A stretch of DNA of 64,000 nucleotides from Streptomyces sp. MJM8645 (GTDB lineage Bacteria; Actinomycetota; Actinomycetes; Streptomycetales; Streptomycetaceae): NCBI RefSeq assembly GCF_001625365.1, contig NZ_LJJF01000002.1, forward strand, positions 496,001 to 560,000. The letters run 5' to 3'. The first letter of the stretch is position 1. Each line of letters starts with the position of its first letter. A program made the translations under genes and the position numbers. The notes under the pieces are model-generated. The model was not told the DNA's origin, ran no database searches, and was given only the letters and a program-made list of their open reading frames with translations. Below, one piece after another: positions 25,872 to 34,310 of this stretch.

Positions 25872-27185
25872 GTGAAGCTCACCGTGATCGGCTGCGGCTA
25901 CCTCGGCGCGACCCACGCCGCCGCGATGGCCGAGCTCGGCCACCAGGTCCTCGGCATGGACACCGACACCGACAAGGTCGACGCGCTGAACAAGGGCCAG
26001 GCCCCGTTCGTCGAGCGCGGCCTGGACGACCTGCTCGCCAAGCACACCGCCACCGGACGGCTCCGTTTCACCGCCTCCTACGCGGAGGCCGCCGACTTCG
26101 CCGACGTCCACTTCCTGGGCGTCAGCACCCCGCAGCGGGACGGCAGCGGCGCCTACGACCTCACCCACCTCCACACCGCCGTCCGGAGCCTGGCCCCCAG
26201 GCTCGGCGACGGCGCGGTGATCATCGGCAAATCGACCGTCCCGGTCGGCACGGTCACGGGGCTGCGGCAGACCCTGGACGAGCACCTCCGCGCCGGGGTG
26301 AGCGTCGGCCTGGCCTGGTCGCCGGAGTTCCTGCGCGAGTCATTCGCCCTCCTGGACACCCTGGAGCCGACCCGGATCGTGCTCGGCGTCGAGGACGGCG
26401 ACACCGGCAGCGAAGCCGCCTTCCGGCGGGTCTACGCCGACATCCTGGCCGCCGGCTCCCCGCTGATCGTCACCGGCATCGCGACGGCCGAGCTGATCAA
26501 GGGCGCCGCGAACGCCTTCCTCGCCACCAAGATCTCCTTCATCAACGCGATGGCCGAGCTCTGCGAGCTGACCGGCGCCGACGTCCGGCAGATCGTCCTC
26601 GCCCTGGGCCACGACCACCGGATCGGCGCCGAGGGCATGCGGCCCGGCCTCGGGTTCGGCGGCGGCTGCCTGCCCAAGGACCTGGCCGGGTTCACCTACC
26701 GCGCCGAAGAACTCGGCGCCGACACCGGCCTGCTCCGCCAGGTCGCGGCGATCAACCGGCGCCGGCGCGAGCACACCGTCGAACTCGCCCGCGAAGCCCT
26801 CGGCAACGCCGTGACCGGCAAGCGGATCGCGGTCTGGGGCGCCGCGTTCAAGGCCCACACCGACGACATCCGCGACTCCCCGGCCCTGGCCGTCGCCGAC
26901 GCCCTCCGGCGGGCCGGCGCCGAGGTCACCGTCCACGACCCCGCCGCCGTGGACAACGCCCGCAGGGCCTACCCCCGGCTCGACTACGCCGACGACCCCA
27001 CCCAGGCCGTCACCGGCGCCGAACTGCTGCTGCACCTGACCGACTGGCCCCAGTACTCCGACGCCGACCCGGCCGACCTCGCCCGACACATCGCCGTCCC
27101 CCAGGTCATCGACGCCCGCGGCACCCTCGACGCCGCTCGCTGGCGCGCGGCCGGCTGGACCTTCCGCGCCCTCGGCCGCCCCTGA
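25872..27185 (+). CDS. UDP-glucose/GDP-mannose dehydrogenase family protein
   Basis: The 437-residue enzyme oxidises a nucleotide sugar to its uronic acid in two NAD-dependent steps. It has the N-terminal VIGCGYLG Rossmann motif, a STPQ loop, the catalytic Cys266 in GFGGGCLPKD, and a C-terminal second Rossmann-like domain (VWGAAFKAHTDDIRDSPA) typical of the family. GTG 25872 follows GAAAGGA. With the GT-C glycosyltransferase downstream and the dehydratase/MurG genes at 36-38 kb, it suggests surface glycan synthesis. The exact sugar is uncertain. Confidence 0.9.
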   Translation: MKLTVIGCGYLGATHAAAMAELGHQVLGMDTDTDKVDALNKGQAPFVERGLDDLLAKHTATGRLRFTASYAEAADFADVHFLGVSTPQRDGSGAYDLTHLHTAVRSLAPRLGDGAVIIGKSTVPVGTVTGLRQTLDEHLRAGVSVGLAWSPEFLRESFALLDTLEPTRIVLGVEDGDTGSEAAFRRVYADILAAGSPLIVTGIATAELIKGAANAFLATKISFINAMAELCELTGADVRQIVLALGHDHRIGAEGMRPGLGFGGGCLPKDLAGFTYRAEELGADTGLLRQVAAINRRRREHTVELAREALGNAVTGKRIAVWGAAFKAHTDDIRDSPALAVADALRRAGAEVTVHDPAAVDNARRAYPRLDYADDPTQAVTGAELLLHLTDWPQYSDADPADLARHIAVPQVIDARGTLDAARWRAAGWTFRALGRP

Positions 27186-27622
27186 CCCGCGCGGATGACC
27201 CGCACGGAGCCCCGGCAGCCCCGGCAGCCACGTCGATCCCGTCCGGCTCCGTGCCTGCCCCACCCCTGCGGTTGCCCCCGGGGCCTGCGTCGTCCGTGCC
27301 GCCCGGGTCCGCCCTTCTCCGTGCCCTGACGGTCCGGGGCCACCAGAGTGCCGGTGGACACGGGCGCCTATGATCGGCCGGGGGCGGATCCGCCCGTTCG
27401 CGCACCACCCGCCGGATGCCACCGTCGGGGCCGGTCCACGGGAACGGATCACGGAACGGGCCACGGGGGCGGATCGAGGGGTGGGGCACGGAGGGCTTTC
27501 CGGTCCGGCTGCCGCCCTGCGGACGGGGCTCCCCCACGGAGGGCCGCGGTACCGGCCTCGCCGCCCGACCCACGACACGCACCCCGGCCGGCCCACCGCA
27601 CCGCCGACCCGAATGGAGACCG
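27186..27622. other. Intergenic region with one hairpin
   Basis: The 437 bases are GC-rich, and open frames pass through without codon support. A 10-bp perfect inverted repeat (27203-27212 with 27244-27253) could be a weak terminator for the sugar dehydrogenase. GGAG at 27614-27617 serves the next gene. Confidence 0.4.
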
Positions 27623-28921
27623 ATGTCCGAGATAACCGCCGAGGAGCCGCGTCAGAGCACGGCCGACCCGACGGTCCTGATTCTGGCCGCGATGGCGGCG
27701 GTGATGGCCGCGCTCTCGGTCCGCATCCTGATGCTGGACAACGAGTCGACGGACTTCTACTACTTCCTCGGGCCCTGGTACCAGTACATCGCGAACAACG
27801 GCGGGTTCCACGCTCTCAGCGGCACCGGTTTCTCGGACTACAACGTCCCCTACCTGTACCTGATGGCCGCGCTCACCTACCTTCCGGTGGCCGCGCTGAC
27901 GGGGATCAAGTGCATCTCGATCCTGTTCGACCTGGCGCTGGCGTACTACACGTTCCGCATCGTCTCCCTACGGTCACCGCAGCAGCCCTGGCGGGCCCTC
28001 GGCGCGGCGGTGATCGTCCTCTTCCTCCCCACCGTCGTGACCAACAGCGGCTGGTGGGGCCAGGCCGACGCGATCTTCACGACCTTCCTGGTCGGCGGCG
28101 TCTACCACATCCTGCGCGACCGGCCCTGGTGGGCCTGCTCGTTCTTCGGGATCGCGCTGGCGTTCAAGCTCCAGGCGATCTTCCTGTTCCCGCTCCTGCT
28201 CGTCCTGGTGCTGGCGCGACGGATCCCGTGGCGAAGCCTGCTGGCCCTTCCGGCGGTGTACGTGGCGCTCGACATCCCCGCCATGCTGCTCGGCTCCGAC
28301 CCGTGGCAGCTGCTGACGGTGTACGCCCGGCAGCCGGACACGTACAAGGACCTCACGCTCAACGCGCCGTCGGTCTACCAGTTCGTCTCGGTGCCGTACG
28401 AGGAGCAGGACCCCGTACGGCACGCAGGTGTGCTGGTCGCGGGCGCGCTGGTGCTGGTGCTGATCGGGCTGGCGGTCTGGGCCATCCGCCGCGCCGGCGG
28501 GGCAGCGGCGCTGAAGAACGGGGACGGGCGGGAGGCACCGGCGGTACAGGAGGGGCGGCCCAAGCTCACCGACACGGGGCTCCTGCTGCTGGCCGCCGTC
28601 TTCGCGATCGCGGTGCCGTTCCTGCTGCCGTCCATGCACGAGCGCTACTTCTACGTGGCGGACGTGATCAGCGTGATCATCGCCTTCCAACTGCCCCGGC
28701 GGCTCTGGTACGTGCCGGTCCTGGTCCAGTTGTCGTCCTTCGGCAGTTACCTCAAGTTCATCGCCCCCAGCGTGTCGCCGTACCTGTCGATGCCGGCCCA
28801 CGGCGTGCTGATGCTGCTGGCGCTGATAGTCGTACTCCGGGCCAGCATCGGGGAGTTCCGGCGCTCGTGGACTCCGGGCGACCGCGAACCGGCCCCGGAG
28901 GCGGCGGCGCTGACCGCGTAG
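27623..28921 (+). CDS. GT-C type membrane glycosyltransferase
   Basis: The 432-residue protein has about ten hydrophobic helices, an acidic loop after helix 1 (LDNESTDFYYFLGPWYQYI), and the MHERYFY motif near residue 345 typical of polyprenol-phosphate-dependent mannosyl-type transferases (GT87/DUF2029-like). These enzymes use a lipid-linked sugar donor outside the membrane to build lipoglycans or glycosylate proteins. GGAG lies 5 bases before ATG 27623. It follows a nucleotide-sugar dehydrogenase, but a 437-base gap makes an operon unlikely. Acceptor unknown. Confidence 0.82.
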   Translation: MSEITAEEPRQSTADPTVLILAAMAAVMAALSVRILMLDNESTDFYYFLGPWYQYIANNGGFHALSGTGFSDYNVPYLYLMAALTYLPVAALTGIKCISILFDLALAYYTFRIVSLRSPQQPWRALGAAVIVLFLPTVVTNSGWWGQADAIFTTFLVGGVYHILRDRPWWACSFFGIALAFKLQAIFLFPLLLVLVLARRIPWRSLLALPAVYVALDIPAMLLGSDPWQLLTVYARQPDTYKDLTLNAPSVYQFVSVPYEEQDPVRHAGVLVAGALVLVLIGLAVWAIRRAGGAAALKNGDGREAPAVQEGRPKLTDTGLLLLAAVFAIAVPFLLPSMHERYFYVADVISVIIAFQLPRRLWYVPVLVQLSSFGSYLKFIAPSVSPYLSMPAHGVLMLLALIVVLRASIGEFRRSWTPGDREPAPEAAALTA

Positions 28922-28991
28922 GTTCGCCGGAGCGCCCGGTCACCCGCCTTCGGGCAGCGGCCTTCCTCCCCGGCGGAGGCTCCCGCGGAAT

Positions 28992-29039
28992 GATGGGCCC
29001 CTCTCGCGTCAAGCGTGGTTGGCGCGAGAGGGGCCCATC
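28992..29039. terminator. 17-bp perfect stem-loop
   Basis: Arms 28992-29008 and 29023-29039 are exactly complementary, with a 14-nt loop. It follows the glycosyltransferase stop by 70 bases and precedes a small ORF by 50 bases. It is the strongest hairpin in this part of the window. A terminator is most likely; a 5' leader structure for the small ORF is possible. Confidence 0.7.
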
Positions 29040-29088
29040 GTGCCGTGGCGGCACGGGAGTTGACTACGAGCGCTCTACCCTTGGGGTC

Positions 29089-29271
29089 ATGAAGCAGCAG
29101 TACGTCACCATGGCCCTCGCAGGCCTCCTGATCGGAATCCTCGCGTTCGGCGCCGGCTGGTACACGGCCCGTGCCCGGGAGACCGCTCCGGCCCCGACCT
29201 ACATCACGGTCACGCCGGAGCCGGTCACCGCGGGCACGATCTCCCCTCCCGCCTCGGCCGGTGCCCGGTAG
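29089..29271 (+). CDS. Small single-helix membrane protein
   Basis: This 60-residue protein has one hydrophobic helix (VTMALAGLLIGILAFGAGW, about residues 6-24) followed by a short basic turn and a Pro/Thr-rich tail, giving an N-in, C-out bitopic protein. A GGGG sits about 4 bases before ATG 29089. The clean helix and codon use support a real gene, but its size leaves doubt. It ends 3 bases before the stop of the opposite-strand gene fragment. Function unknown. Confidence 0.5.
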   Translation: MKQQYVTMALAGLLIGILAFGAGWYTARARETAPAPTYITVTPEPVTAGTISPPASAGAR

Positions 29272-29273
29272 GG

Positions 29274-29528
29274 CTACTGACGAACCGCCCAGAAACGGTC
29301 GGCCGCGTTGTCGAAGCCGACCGACGCGGACAGGGACTCCGGCGGCTCCTTCCAGAGCATCTGCCACTGGCCGTCGCCCGGGTCGTTGTCCACGATCACC
29401 TCCAGGCCGCGGGCGGTGTTGACCCAGCTACTGGTCTGGTCGCGGAACCCGTAGTCGGCGAAGTACACCGGCTTGTCCTCGTGGAAGAGGTTGAACTGCA
29501 GCCTCCTGCCACCCCAGTTCTTGTCCGC
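29274..29528 (-). pseudogene. C-terminal fragment of a peptidase-inhibitor I36-like protein, cut by the IS element
   Basis: The frame reads from DKNWGGRRLQF to FWAVRQ and stops at 29274. YFADYGFRDQTSSWVN is like the conserved core of peptidase inhibitor family I36 / beta-gamma-crystallin-like secreted proteins. It has no start of its own and its 5' end abuts the right end of the IS605-type element at 29529. The matching N-terminal part appears on the other side of the element at 31014-31165. Confidence 0.6.
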
Positions 29529-29545
29529 TTGACATCCTCGCCCGC

Positions 29546-30790
29546 CTAGTGGAAGGCGATTCCCGTCTGACTCGCCGTTGTCGAGCGAGACTTCGGGTGG
29601 GTTCCTGCTTCACCACGCTGTGCCGGAACACGCTCCGGTCTTACCTGCGCTCCACAGGCTGACACCGCCAGTCCAGCGGCCCTGGCGACGTTGACCGCCG
29701 CGTTGATGTCCCGATCGAGGACGGTCCCGCAGGCCCCGCACGTCCATACGCGGACGCCGAGGGGCTTGGGGCCGTCCTTGACGCCGCAATTCGAGCAGAC
29801 CTGCGAGGTCGGTTCGAAGCGGCCTATACGGTGAAAGGCCCGCCCGTACCGGGCGGCCTTGTATTCCAGCATGGCGACGAACGCCGACCATCCAGCGTCG
29901 TGCACGGACTTGGCCATGCGAGTGCGGGCAAGTCCCTTGACCGCCAGGTCTTCCACGGCGACCGCTTGGTTCTCGCGGATCAACTCGATGGAGAGCCGAT
30001 GGTGGAACTCGCGCCGCGCATCGGCCACCCGGCCATGAGCGCGAGCGACCTTAACACGGGCCTTGTCCCGGTTCTTCGACCCCTTCGCCTTGCGACTCAG
30101 AGCCTGCTGCGCACGCTTCAGCTTCTTCTCCGCGCGGCGCAGGAACTTCGGGCTGTCGATCTTCCGACCGTCCGAGAGTACGGCGAAGTGGGTGAGGCCC
30201 AGGTCGATGCCCACCGTGGTGTCAGCCCGAGGCATCCGCTCAAGGTCGGCGGCGGGATCGGTCTCGACCACGAACGACGCGAAGTACCGCCCGGCGGCGT
30301 CCTTGACCACGGTGACCGTGGACGGCGCTGACGGCAGCGACCGCGACCACTTCACCCGAACCTCACCGATCTTCGGCAGGCGCAGCTTCCTGCCGCCGGT
30401 GATGCTCCACCCGGCATTGGCGGTGAAGCGGATCGCCTGCCTGTTATCCCTACGGGACTTGAACCGGGGTGGCCCCGTCTTCGGCCGCTTGCCCTTGATG
30501 CCATCGAAGAAATTCCGATATGCGGTGTCCAGGTCCCGCAGCGACTGTTGCAGGATCACCGACGACACCTCACCGAGCCAGGCACGCTCGGGAGTCTTCT
30601 TCGAGGCCGTCAGCCGCTTGGACAGCTCGGCCGACGTGACGAACGGCAGACCGGCGGCCCGGGTGTCCTCACGTACACGAAGCGCGTCGTTGAAGACCAC
30701 TCGCGCACACCCGAACGCCCTTGCCAGCGAAGCGCGCTGACCGGCGCTCGGGTACAGGCGGAAGCCGTACCGAAGCTGCACGACGGCCAT
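29546..30790 (-). CDS. tnpB: TnpB RNA-guided endonuclease (IS605 family)
   Basis: The 414-residue protein has an N-terminal wedge-like region, then a RuvC-like nuclease with all three acidic residues: Asp196 (GIDLGLTH), Glu280 (AVEDLAVKGL) and Asp361 (DRDINAAVN). A zinc ribbon (Cys332, Cys335, Cys351, Cys354) lies between the last two. TnpB proteins cut DNA guided by an omega RNA from the element's right end. The frame is intact while tnpA is ruined. ATG 30790 begins the usual family start; the frame remains open to 30844. The stop is only 17 bases from the element end, so the guide-RNA scaffold must overlap the tnpB 3' end. Confidence 0.93.
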   Translation of the reverse strand: MAVVQLRYGFRLYPSAGQRASLARAFGCARVVFNDALRVREDTRAAGLPFVTSAELSKRLTASKKTPERAWLGEVSSVILQQSLRDLDTAYRNFFDGIKGKRPKTGPPRFKSRRDNRQAIRFTANAGWSITGGRKLRLPKIGEVRVKWSRSLPSAPSTVTVVKDAAGRYFASFVVETDPAADLERMPRADTTVGIDLGLTHFAVLSDGRKIDSPKFLRRAEKKLKRAQQALSRKAKGSKNRDKARVKVARAHGRVADARREFHHRLSIELIRENQAVAVEDLAVKGLARTRMAKSVHDAGWSAFVAMLEYKAARYGRAFHRIGRFEPTSQVCSNCGVKDGPKPLGVRVWTCGACGTVLDRDINAAVNVARAAGLAVSACGAQVRPERVPAQRGEAGTHPKSRSTTASQTGIAFH

Positions 30791-30806
30791 CCCAGCAGCT
30801 TGGTTT

Positions 30807-31013
30807 ATATCACCACGATGGAATCCAAATCCCGATGTGCGCACTCGTCGTCACGTCGTCTACAACCTGTACATCCACTTGGTTTCGTCACGAAGTACCG
30901 GCGCCGCGCCTTCACCGATGCCATGCTGACCAGCTACGAAGAGATCATGCGGGACGTGTGCACGGACTTCGAGGCCAAGTTGAGGCAGTTCAACAGCGCG
31001 CAGGATCACGTAC
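30807..31013 (+). pseudogene. IS200-type transposase TnpA remnant
   Basis: The reading SPRWNPNPDVRTRRHVVYN then IHLV, followed after a one-base frameshift near 30889 by FVTKYRRRAFTDAM and EEIMRDVCTDFEAKLRQFN, is the N-terminal half of a Y1 HUH transposase. The expected ATG is ATA at 30807. The protein ends at DHV, before the catalytic His-Leu/Tyr part. Start loss, frameshift and truncation make it non-functional. Confidence 0.75.
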
Positions 31014-31165
31014 AAACTTGTCGCCCGGGACAGCAGAGATGTAGTCGGTGACCTCGACATACCACTCGCCGTCGGCGCCCACCCTCTACTTGCCCGACCA
31101 TTCGAGAAAGAACAGGGCCGCAGCCTCGATGCCGCCGCCCTGGTCGGTCTTCGGCTGCCGACCCC
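31014..31165 (-). pseudogene. N-terminal-side fragment of the gene interrupted by the IS element
   Basis: On the minus strand the reading is IEAAALFFLEWSGK, stop (TAG), RVGADGEWYVEVTD, YISAVPGDKF, running up to the element edge. The direction matches the I36-like fragment at 29274-29528. I infer that they were one gene, split by the element and later hit by a nonsense mutation. The link between the halves is not proven. Confidence 0.45.
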
Positions 31166-31193
31166 GGTCTGTTTGTCGCCAGTCAACTGTGGT

Positions 31194-31556
31194 CTACGCG
31201 AACCAGCGGGCACTGCGCCTGTGCCGCCCGGGCTCGATCTCCATGTCCGGCACCAGCCCCTCCCGAAGCAACCACAGCTGACGTCGCGCCACCTGCCGGG
31301 CGCGGCGCTCTTCGAGGGAGACAAGATCGGCCACCGCCCTTCCCCGGGTATTGCTGCGGGCGAAGGGGTACACGGCCACAGATCGCCGCACTTCCTGTGG
31401 AAGCGAGCACTGTCCCTCCCGAGCGGCCGAGCGCAGGCGCTCGGAGCTGTAGCGAAGCTCACGCACCAGAACCACCCGCCATGGGCTCCAGGGACACGAG
31501 GCATCCTGTCCAGGGCGGGAAGTGGTGCGGCGAATGTGATGGGCACTTCTGGCCAT
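31194..31556 (-). CDS. Small conserved-looking hypothetical protein
   Basis: The 120-residue protein is basic and helical, with WRVVLVRELRYSSERLRSA in the middle and LVSLEERRARQVARRQL near the C-terminus. Similar short Arg-rich proteins occur in streptomycete accessory regions, in my recollection. AGGAG lies 9 bases before ATG 31556, which I prefer over the upstream GTG-type starts. No known domain. It sits between the IS element and a Tat-exported protein. Confidence 0.5.
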   Translation of the reverse strand: MARSAHHIRRTTSRPGQDASCPWSPWRVVLVRELRYSSERLRSAAREGQCSLPQEVRRSVAVYPFARSNTRGRAVADLVSLEERRARQVARRQLWLLREGLVPDMEIEPGRHRRSARWFA

Positions 31557-31826
31557 ACCCTCACTCCTATCGCACGGCCCTGCACCGTCGCCACCGAGTT
31601 TGCCGCGGATCAAGGCACCGCCGTACACCAAGACCACCTGCTGCTCACCGTGCTCATCCGGATGCGGAACTTCCGTGTGGCATAGCCAATTTGGGTGAAG
31701 GTTTGCCCACCGATCGACGGCAAGGCGACGGGGCGCCGTAGCCTCGGTGGCGACCCGTCGCCGCCGAGGTGCGCGATCCGTTCGGTGCCACGGGAATTCG
31801 TCGACTCGGAAAGGCCATCGGCAGAA

Positions 31827-32960
31827 ATGACACTCTCATCGGGCTCATCGGGCGGGAACGACGCGACGACCGGCGGGCCCTCCCGCCGCAGGGTCCTCAA
31901 GATCGGCATCGGCGTCGCCGTGGGGGCGGGGGCCATCGGCTCGGGTGCCCCCGCAGCGATCGCCGGCGGTCCGAACGACCCTCCGAGCCCGACGGTCGCG
32001 ACCAAGGTGAAGAACCTCAGCGGCCCGGTCGAGACCGGGCCGTTCGCCTCGCCGTGGACCGACCTCGGCATCCCGGTGCTGTGTCCGGACGGCACCATGC
32101 TCTTCGTCTGCGGCGACACCTTCGACGGCGCCCAGGTGGGCGCAGCCGACTGGCGTGCCCCGGTCGGCCTGCGCTCCAGCAGCGCCGACCTGAACAACCT
32201 GCGCATCGACGGCAGCGTCGGCGGCAGCCACGCCAACAGCCTGGTCGACGAGCCGCACAACCCCGTCGGCGACAAGGCCACGACGGCGATCCCGTCCGAC
32301 GTGTTCGTCGTCGACGGCGTGATGTACATGCACCTCATGCGCGGCGTCATCTACGACACCCACCACACCGACTTCTGGCGCTCCACCGACAACGGTGAGA
32401 CCTGGCAGTACCTGTGCCAGTGGCCGGGCGACCTGTACGGCGGCCAGTTCCAGCAGAAGACGTACGCCGTGGCCGACGACGGCTACTGCTACGTCCTGTC
32501 CACGGTCTTCAACCGCGACGTGGAATCGGGAATGCTGCTGCACCGGGTACGGAAGGAGAGCCTCGGCAATCCGGACGCCTACGAGCCGTGGGGCTACGCC
32601 GACGGCGGCTGGCGGTGGAACGCGCCCGCCCCGACGACCGTCTTCGGCACCCGCAAGTGGGGCGAGATGTGCTTCCGCGCCATGGACGGCAAGTACGTCC
32701 TCACGTGGCTGAACATGGACCAGCTGTCGATCAGGGCGATGGTCTTCGCCCTCCCGACCTCGGACCTGACCACGACGCTGGAGCAGGCCATGATCCTCCC
32801 CTGCGCCCCGGGCCAGGAGGTCGCCAACCTGGTCGCCAGCCCGTACGGCGGTTTCGTCATCCCCGGCTCGACGTTCGGCAACTTCCACATCGTCGTCAGC
32901 CAGTGGTACGACCCGACGAACTACCGGATCATGCAGTACCGGGTCAACATGCTGTCCTGA
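31827..32960 (+). CDS. Tat-exported DUF4185 (GH183-like) protein
   Basis: The 377-residue protein has a twin-arginine signal (SRRRVLKIGIG, then a hydrophobic run) at about residues 19-45. The mature part matches the DUF4185 layout: WTDLGIPVL, FVCGDTF, TAIPSDVFVVDGVMYMHLM, STDNGETW, and ADDGYCYVLST, i.e. a five-bladed-propeller-like hydrolase fold. Members of DUF4185 in mycobacteria are endo-D-arabinanases of family GH183. Streptomycetes lack mycobacterial arabinan, so the substrate here may differ. ATG 31827 gives the compact Tat signal; the frame is open to 31695 but without support. Confidence 0.75.
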   Translation: MTLSSGSSGGNDATTGGPSRRRVLKIGIGVAVGAGAIGSGAPAAIAGGPNDPPSPTVATKVKNLSGPVETGPFASPWTDLGIPVLCPDGTMLFVCGDTFDGAQVGAADWRAPVGLRSSSADLNNLRIDGSVGGSHANSLVDEPHNPVGDKATTAIPSDVFVVDGVMYMHLMRGVIYDTHHTDFWRSTDNGETWQYLCQWPGDLYGGQFQQKTYAVADDGYCYVLSTVFNRDVESGMLLHRVRKESLGNPDAYEPWGYADGGWRWNAPAPTTVFGTRKWGEMCFRAMDGKYVLTWLNMDQLSIRAMVFALPTSDLTTTLEQAMILPCAPGQEVANLVASPYGGFVIPGSTFGNFHIVVSQWYDPTNYRIMQYRVNMLS

Positions 32961-33150
32961 GCCCGTACCGGCTTCGGGCCGATGCCGCCGGCCCCGCGTC
33001 GGGCCCGGGGCGGCCTCGCGTCGGCCCGGAAATCGTGTCGACCGTGCTCGCCTCGTCCGGTACGGTCGCGGGGTTGTTTCGCCGCCGGGAGCCCGCGCCG
33101 TTCGCGTGGGGTCTCCCCGGCGGTTCCCCGGCTGAGAGCAGGTACTCGTC

Positions 33151-33531
33151 ATGGCGTGTCGTATCGGTGAGCTGGTGCTGGGTTGCCGCGACCCCGAGGT
33201 GCTGGCGCGGTTCTGGTGCGAGGTCCTGGACTTCGTCGTGCTCGGTCGCGAGGACGACGGCTCGATGGAGATCGGGCCGCGCGAAGGGTTCGGCGGTGCG
33301 CAGCCGACGATCTTCCTCAGCCGCCGGGACGAACCGGAGGCGGGCAAGTCCCGGCTGCACATCGACGTGAACGCCACCGACCGCGACCAGGACGCCGAGC
33401 TCGAACGCCTTCTGGCGCTCGGCGCCCGCCCGGCCGACATCGGCCAGACCGGGCAGGAGCAGTGGCATGTCCTGACCGACCCCGAAGGCAATGAGTTCTG
33501 CCTGCTCAAGGCCCGCATCGACCCGCTCTGA
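33151..33531 (+). CDS. VOC-family (glyoxalase/bleomycin-resistance-like) protein
   Basis: The 126-residue protein has the paired beta-alpha-beta-beta-beta modules of the vicinal oxygen chelate fold: an N-terminal LVLGCRDPEVLARFWCEVLDF and a C-terminal VLTDPEGNEFCLL. Metal-ligand candidates His (RLHIDVNA) and Glu (GNEFCLL) are present. It belongs to the common single-domain type of unknown substrate. It stands alone. Confidence 0.87.
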   Translation: MACRIGELVLGCRDPEVLARFWCEVLDFVVLGREDDGSMEIGPREGFGGAQPTIFLSRRDEPEAGKSRLHIDVNATDRDQDAELERLLALGARPADIGQTGQEQWHVLTDPEGNEFCLLKARIDPL

Positions 33532-33684
33532 TGCCCATCGGCCACGCCTCGGCGCCAGGTTCCGGGCACTCGGGCTCTGCCGCGAAGTCCGGTGCGGCGG
33601 AGGTGCCTTGATCGGTCGCGAATCTGACGTGGCGAAAGTCTTGTGCAGAGACGTTCAACCGAGAAGGCCAGGGATGACGAACCC

Positions 33685-34239
33685 GTGAAACGTACGCCGG
33701 TGAACGTGAAGCAGCGAGCGGGCGGCGCTCGGACTCTGCTGCTGATTCCCGCCGCGACGCTGCTCGCCTCGGGCTGTGCGTCCGCACCGGAGAGCAGCGC
33801 CGCCGGGCAAGGTGAGGACCGCCGCCCGACCGCCGTCGTGACGACCCCGGCGGAGGTGCGGACGGACGTCGAACCGTTGAAGCGCCGCTTCCCGCAGCTG
33901 GGTGAGCTGTCCGCGACGAAGTGGGTCGGCCGGGTGCTGACGAAGAACTCCGTGCCGGAGATCCCCGGTCCGACCGACGTGAGCCTGGACGGGGTGGCGC
34001 AGCTCGATCCGGCGACGCTGACGGCGATCACGGGCAGCGGGACGTGGCGGGAGGGCGGCATCGGATGCGGTGTCCCGCAGGAGATAGCCGCCGAGGTCGG
34101 GGACACGATGGCGTGGCTCCACAGTGAGGCCTTCGACAAGTCGGTCACGCGGACCCAGTACACAGGGAGCTTCTACTTCGACAGGCAGACCAACCGCGTG
34201 TACTTCTGCACGGTGAACCCGAAGGACCGAACCAGCTGA
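33685..34239 (+). CDS. Putative lipoprotein
   Basis: The 184-residue protein has a lipoprotein signal peptide with lipobox LASGC (Cys near residue 30). The mature part has no recognised domain; two cysteines (GIGCGV and YFCTV) may pair. GTG 33685 was chosen; a five-codon ORF (ATG 33674 to TGA) overlaps this start and may couple or attenuate it. The frame is open to 33643. It is convergent with another lipoprotein gene, with a hairpin between. Confidence 0.65.
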   Translation: MKRTPVNVKQRAGGARTLLLIPAATLLASGCASAPESSAAGQGEDRRPTAVVTTPAEVRTDVEPLKRRFPQLGELSATKWVGRVLTKNSVPEIPGPTDVSLDGVAQLDPATLTAITGSGTWREGGIGCGVPQEIAAEVGDTMAWLHSEAFDKSVTRTQYTGSFYFDRQTNRVYFCTVNPKDRTS

Positions 34240-34274
34240 TTCCCGCCGTCCGGCGGTTCGCTGCTCGCCCGATG

Positions 34275-34304
34275 GCGCGGGGCCGGGGTCCGATGGCCCC
34301 GCGC
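34275..34304. terminator. Perfect 10-bp hairpin between convergent lipoprotein genes
   Basis: Arms 34275-34284 and 34295-34304 pair exactly around a 10-nt loop. The position between two convergent stops (34239 and 34311) supports a shared terminator. Confidence 0.7.
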
Positions 34305-34310
34305 GATCGG

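Larger units (their letters stand above)
29529..31013 (-). mobile_element. IS200/IS605-family element, truncated, with tnpB and decayed tnpA
   Basis: The element has divergent tnpB (-) and tnpA (+), as in IS605. Its right end is the TCAA at 29529-29532, preceded on the tnpB strand by a GATG and a GC-rich stem, typical of this family. The left-end side is damaged: tnpA breaks off at about 31013 and no left-end hairpin is visible. Pieces of one interrupted minus-strand gene flank it. The element cannot move by itself. Confidence 0.75.

Noticed and set aside
29274..29468. A separate 64-residue small gene
   Set aside because: Its frame continues upstream to the IS element boundary without a start, so it is the tail of a broken gene and not an independent gene.
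31845..34163. A 772-codon open frame on the minus strand
   Set aside because: Antisense of the DUF4185, VOC and lipoprotein genes, which are well supported. No motif.
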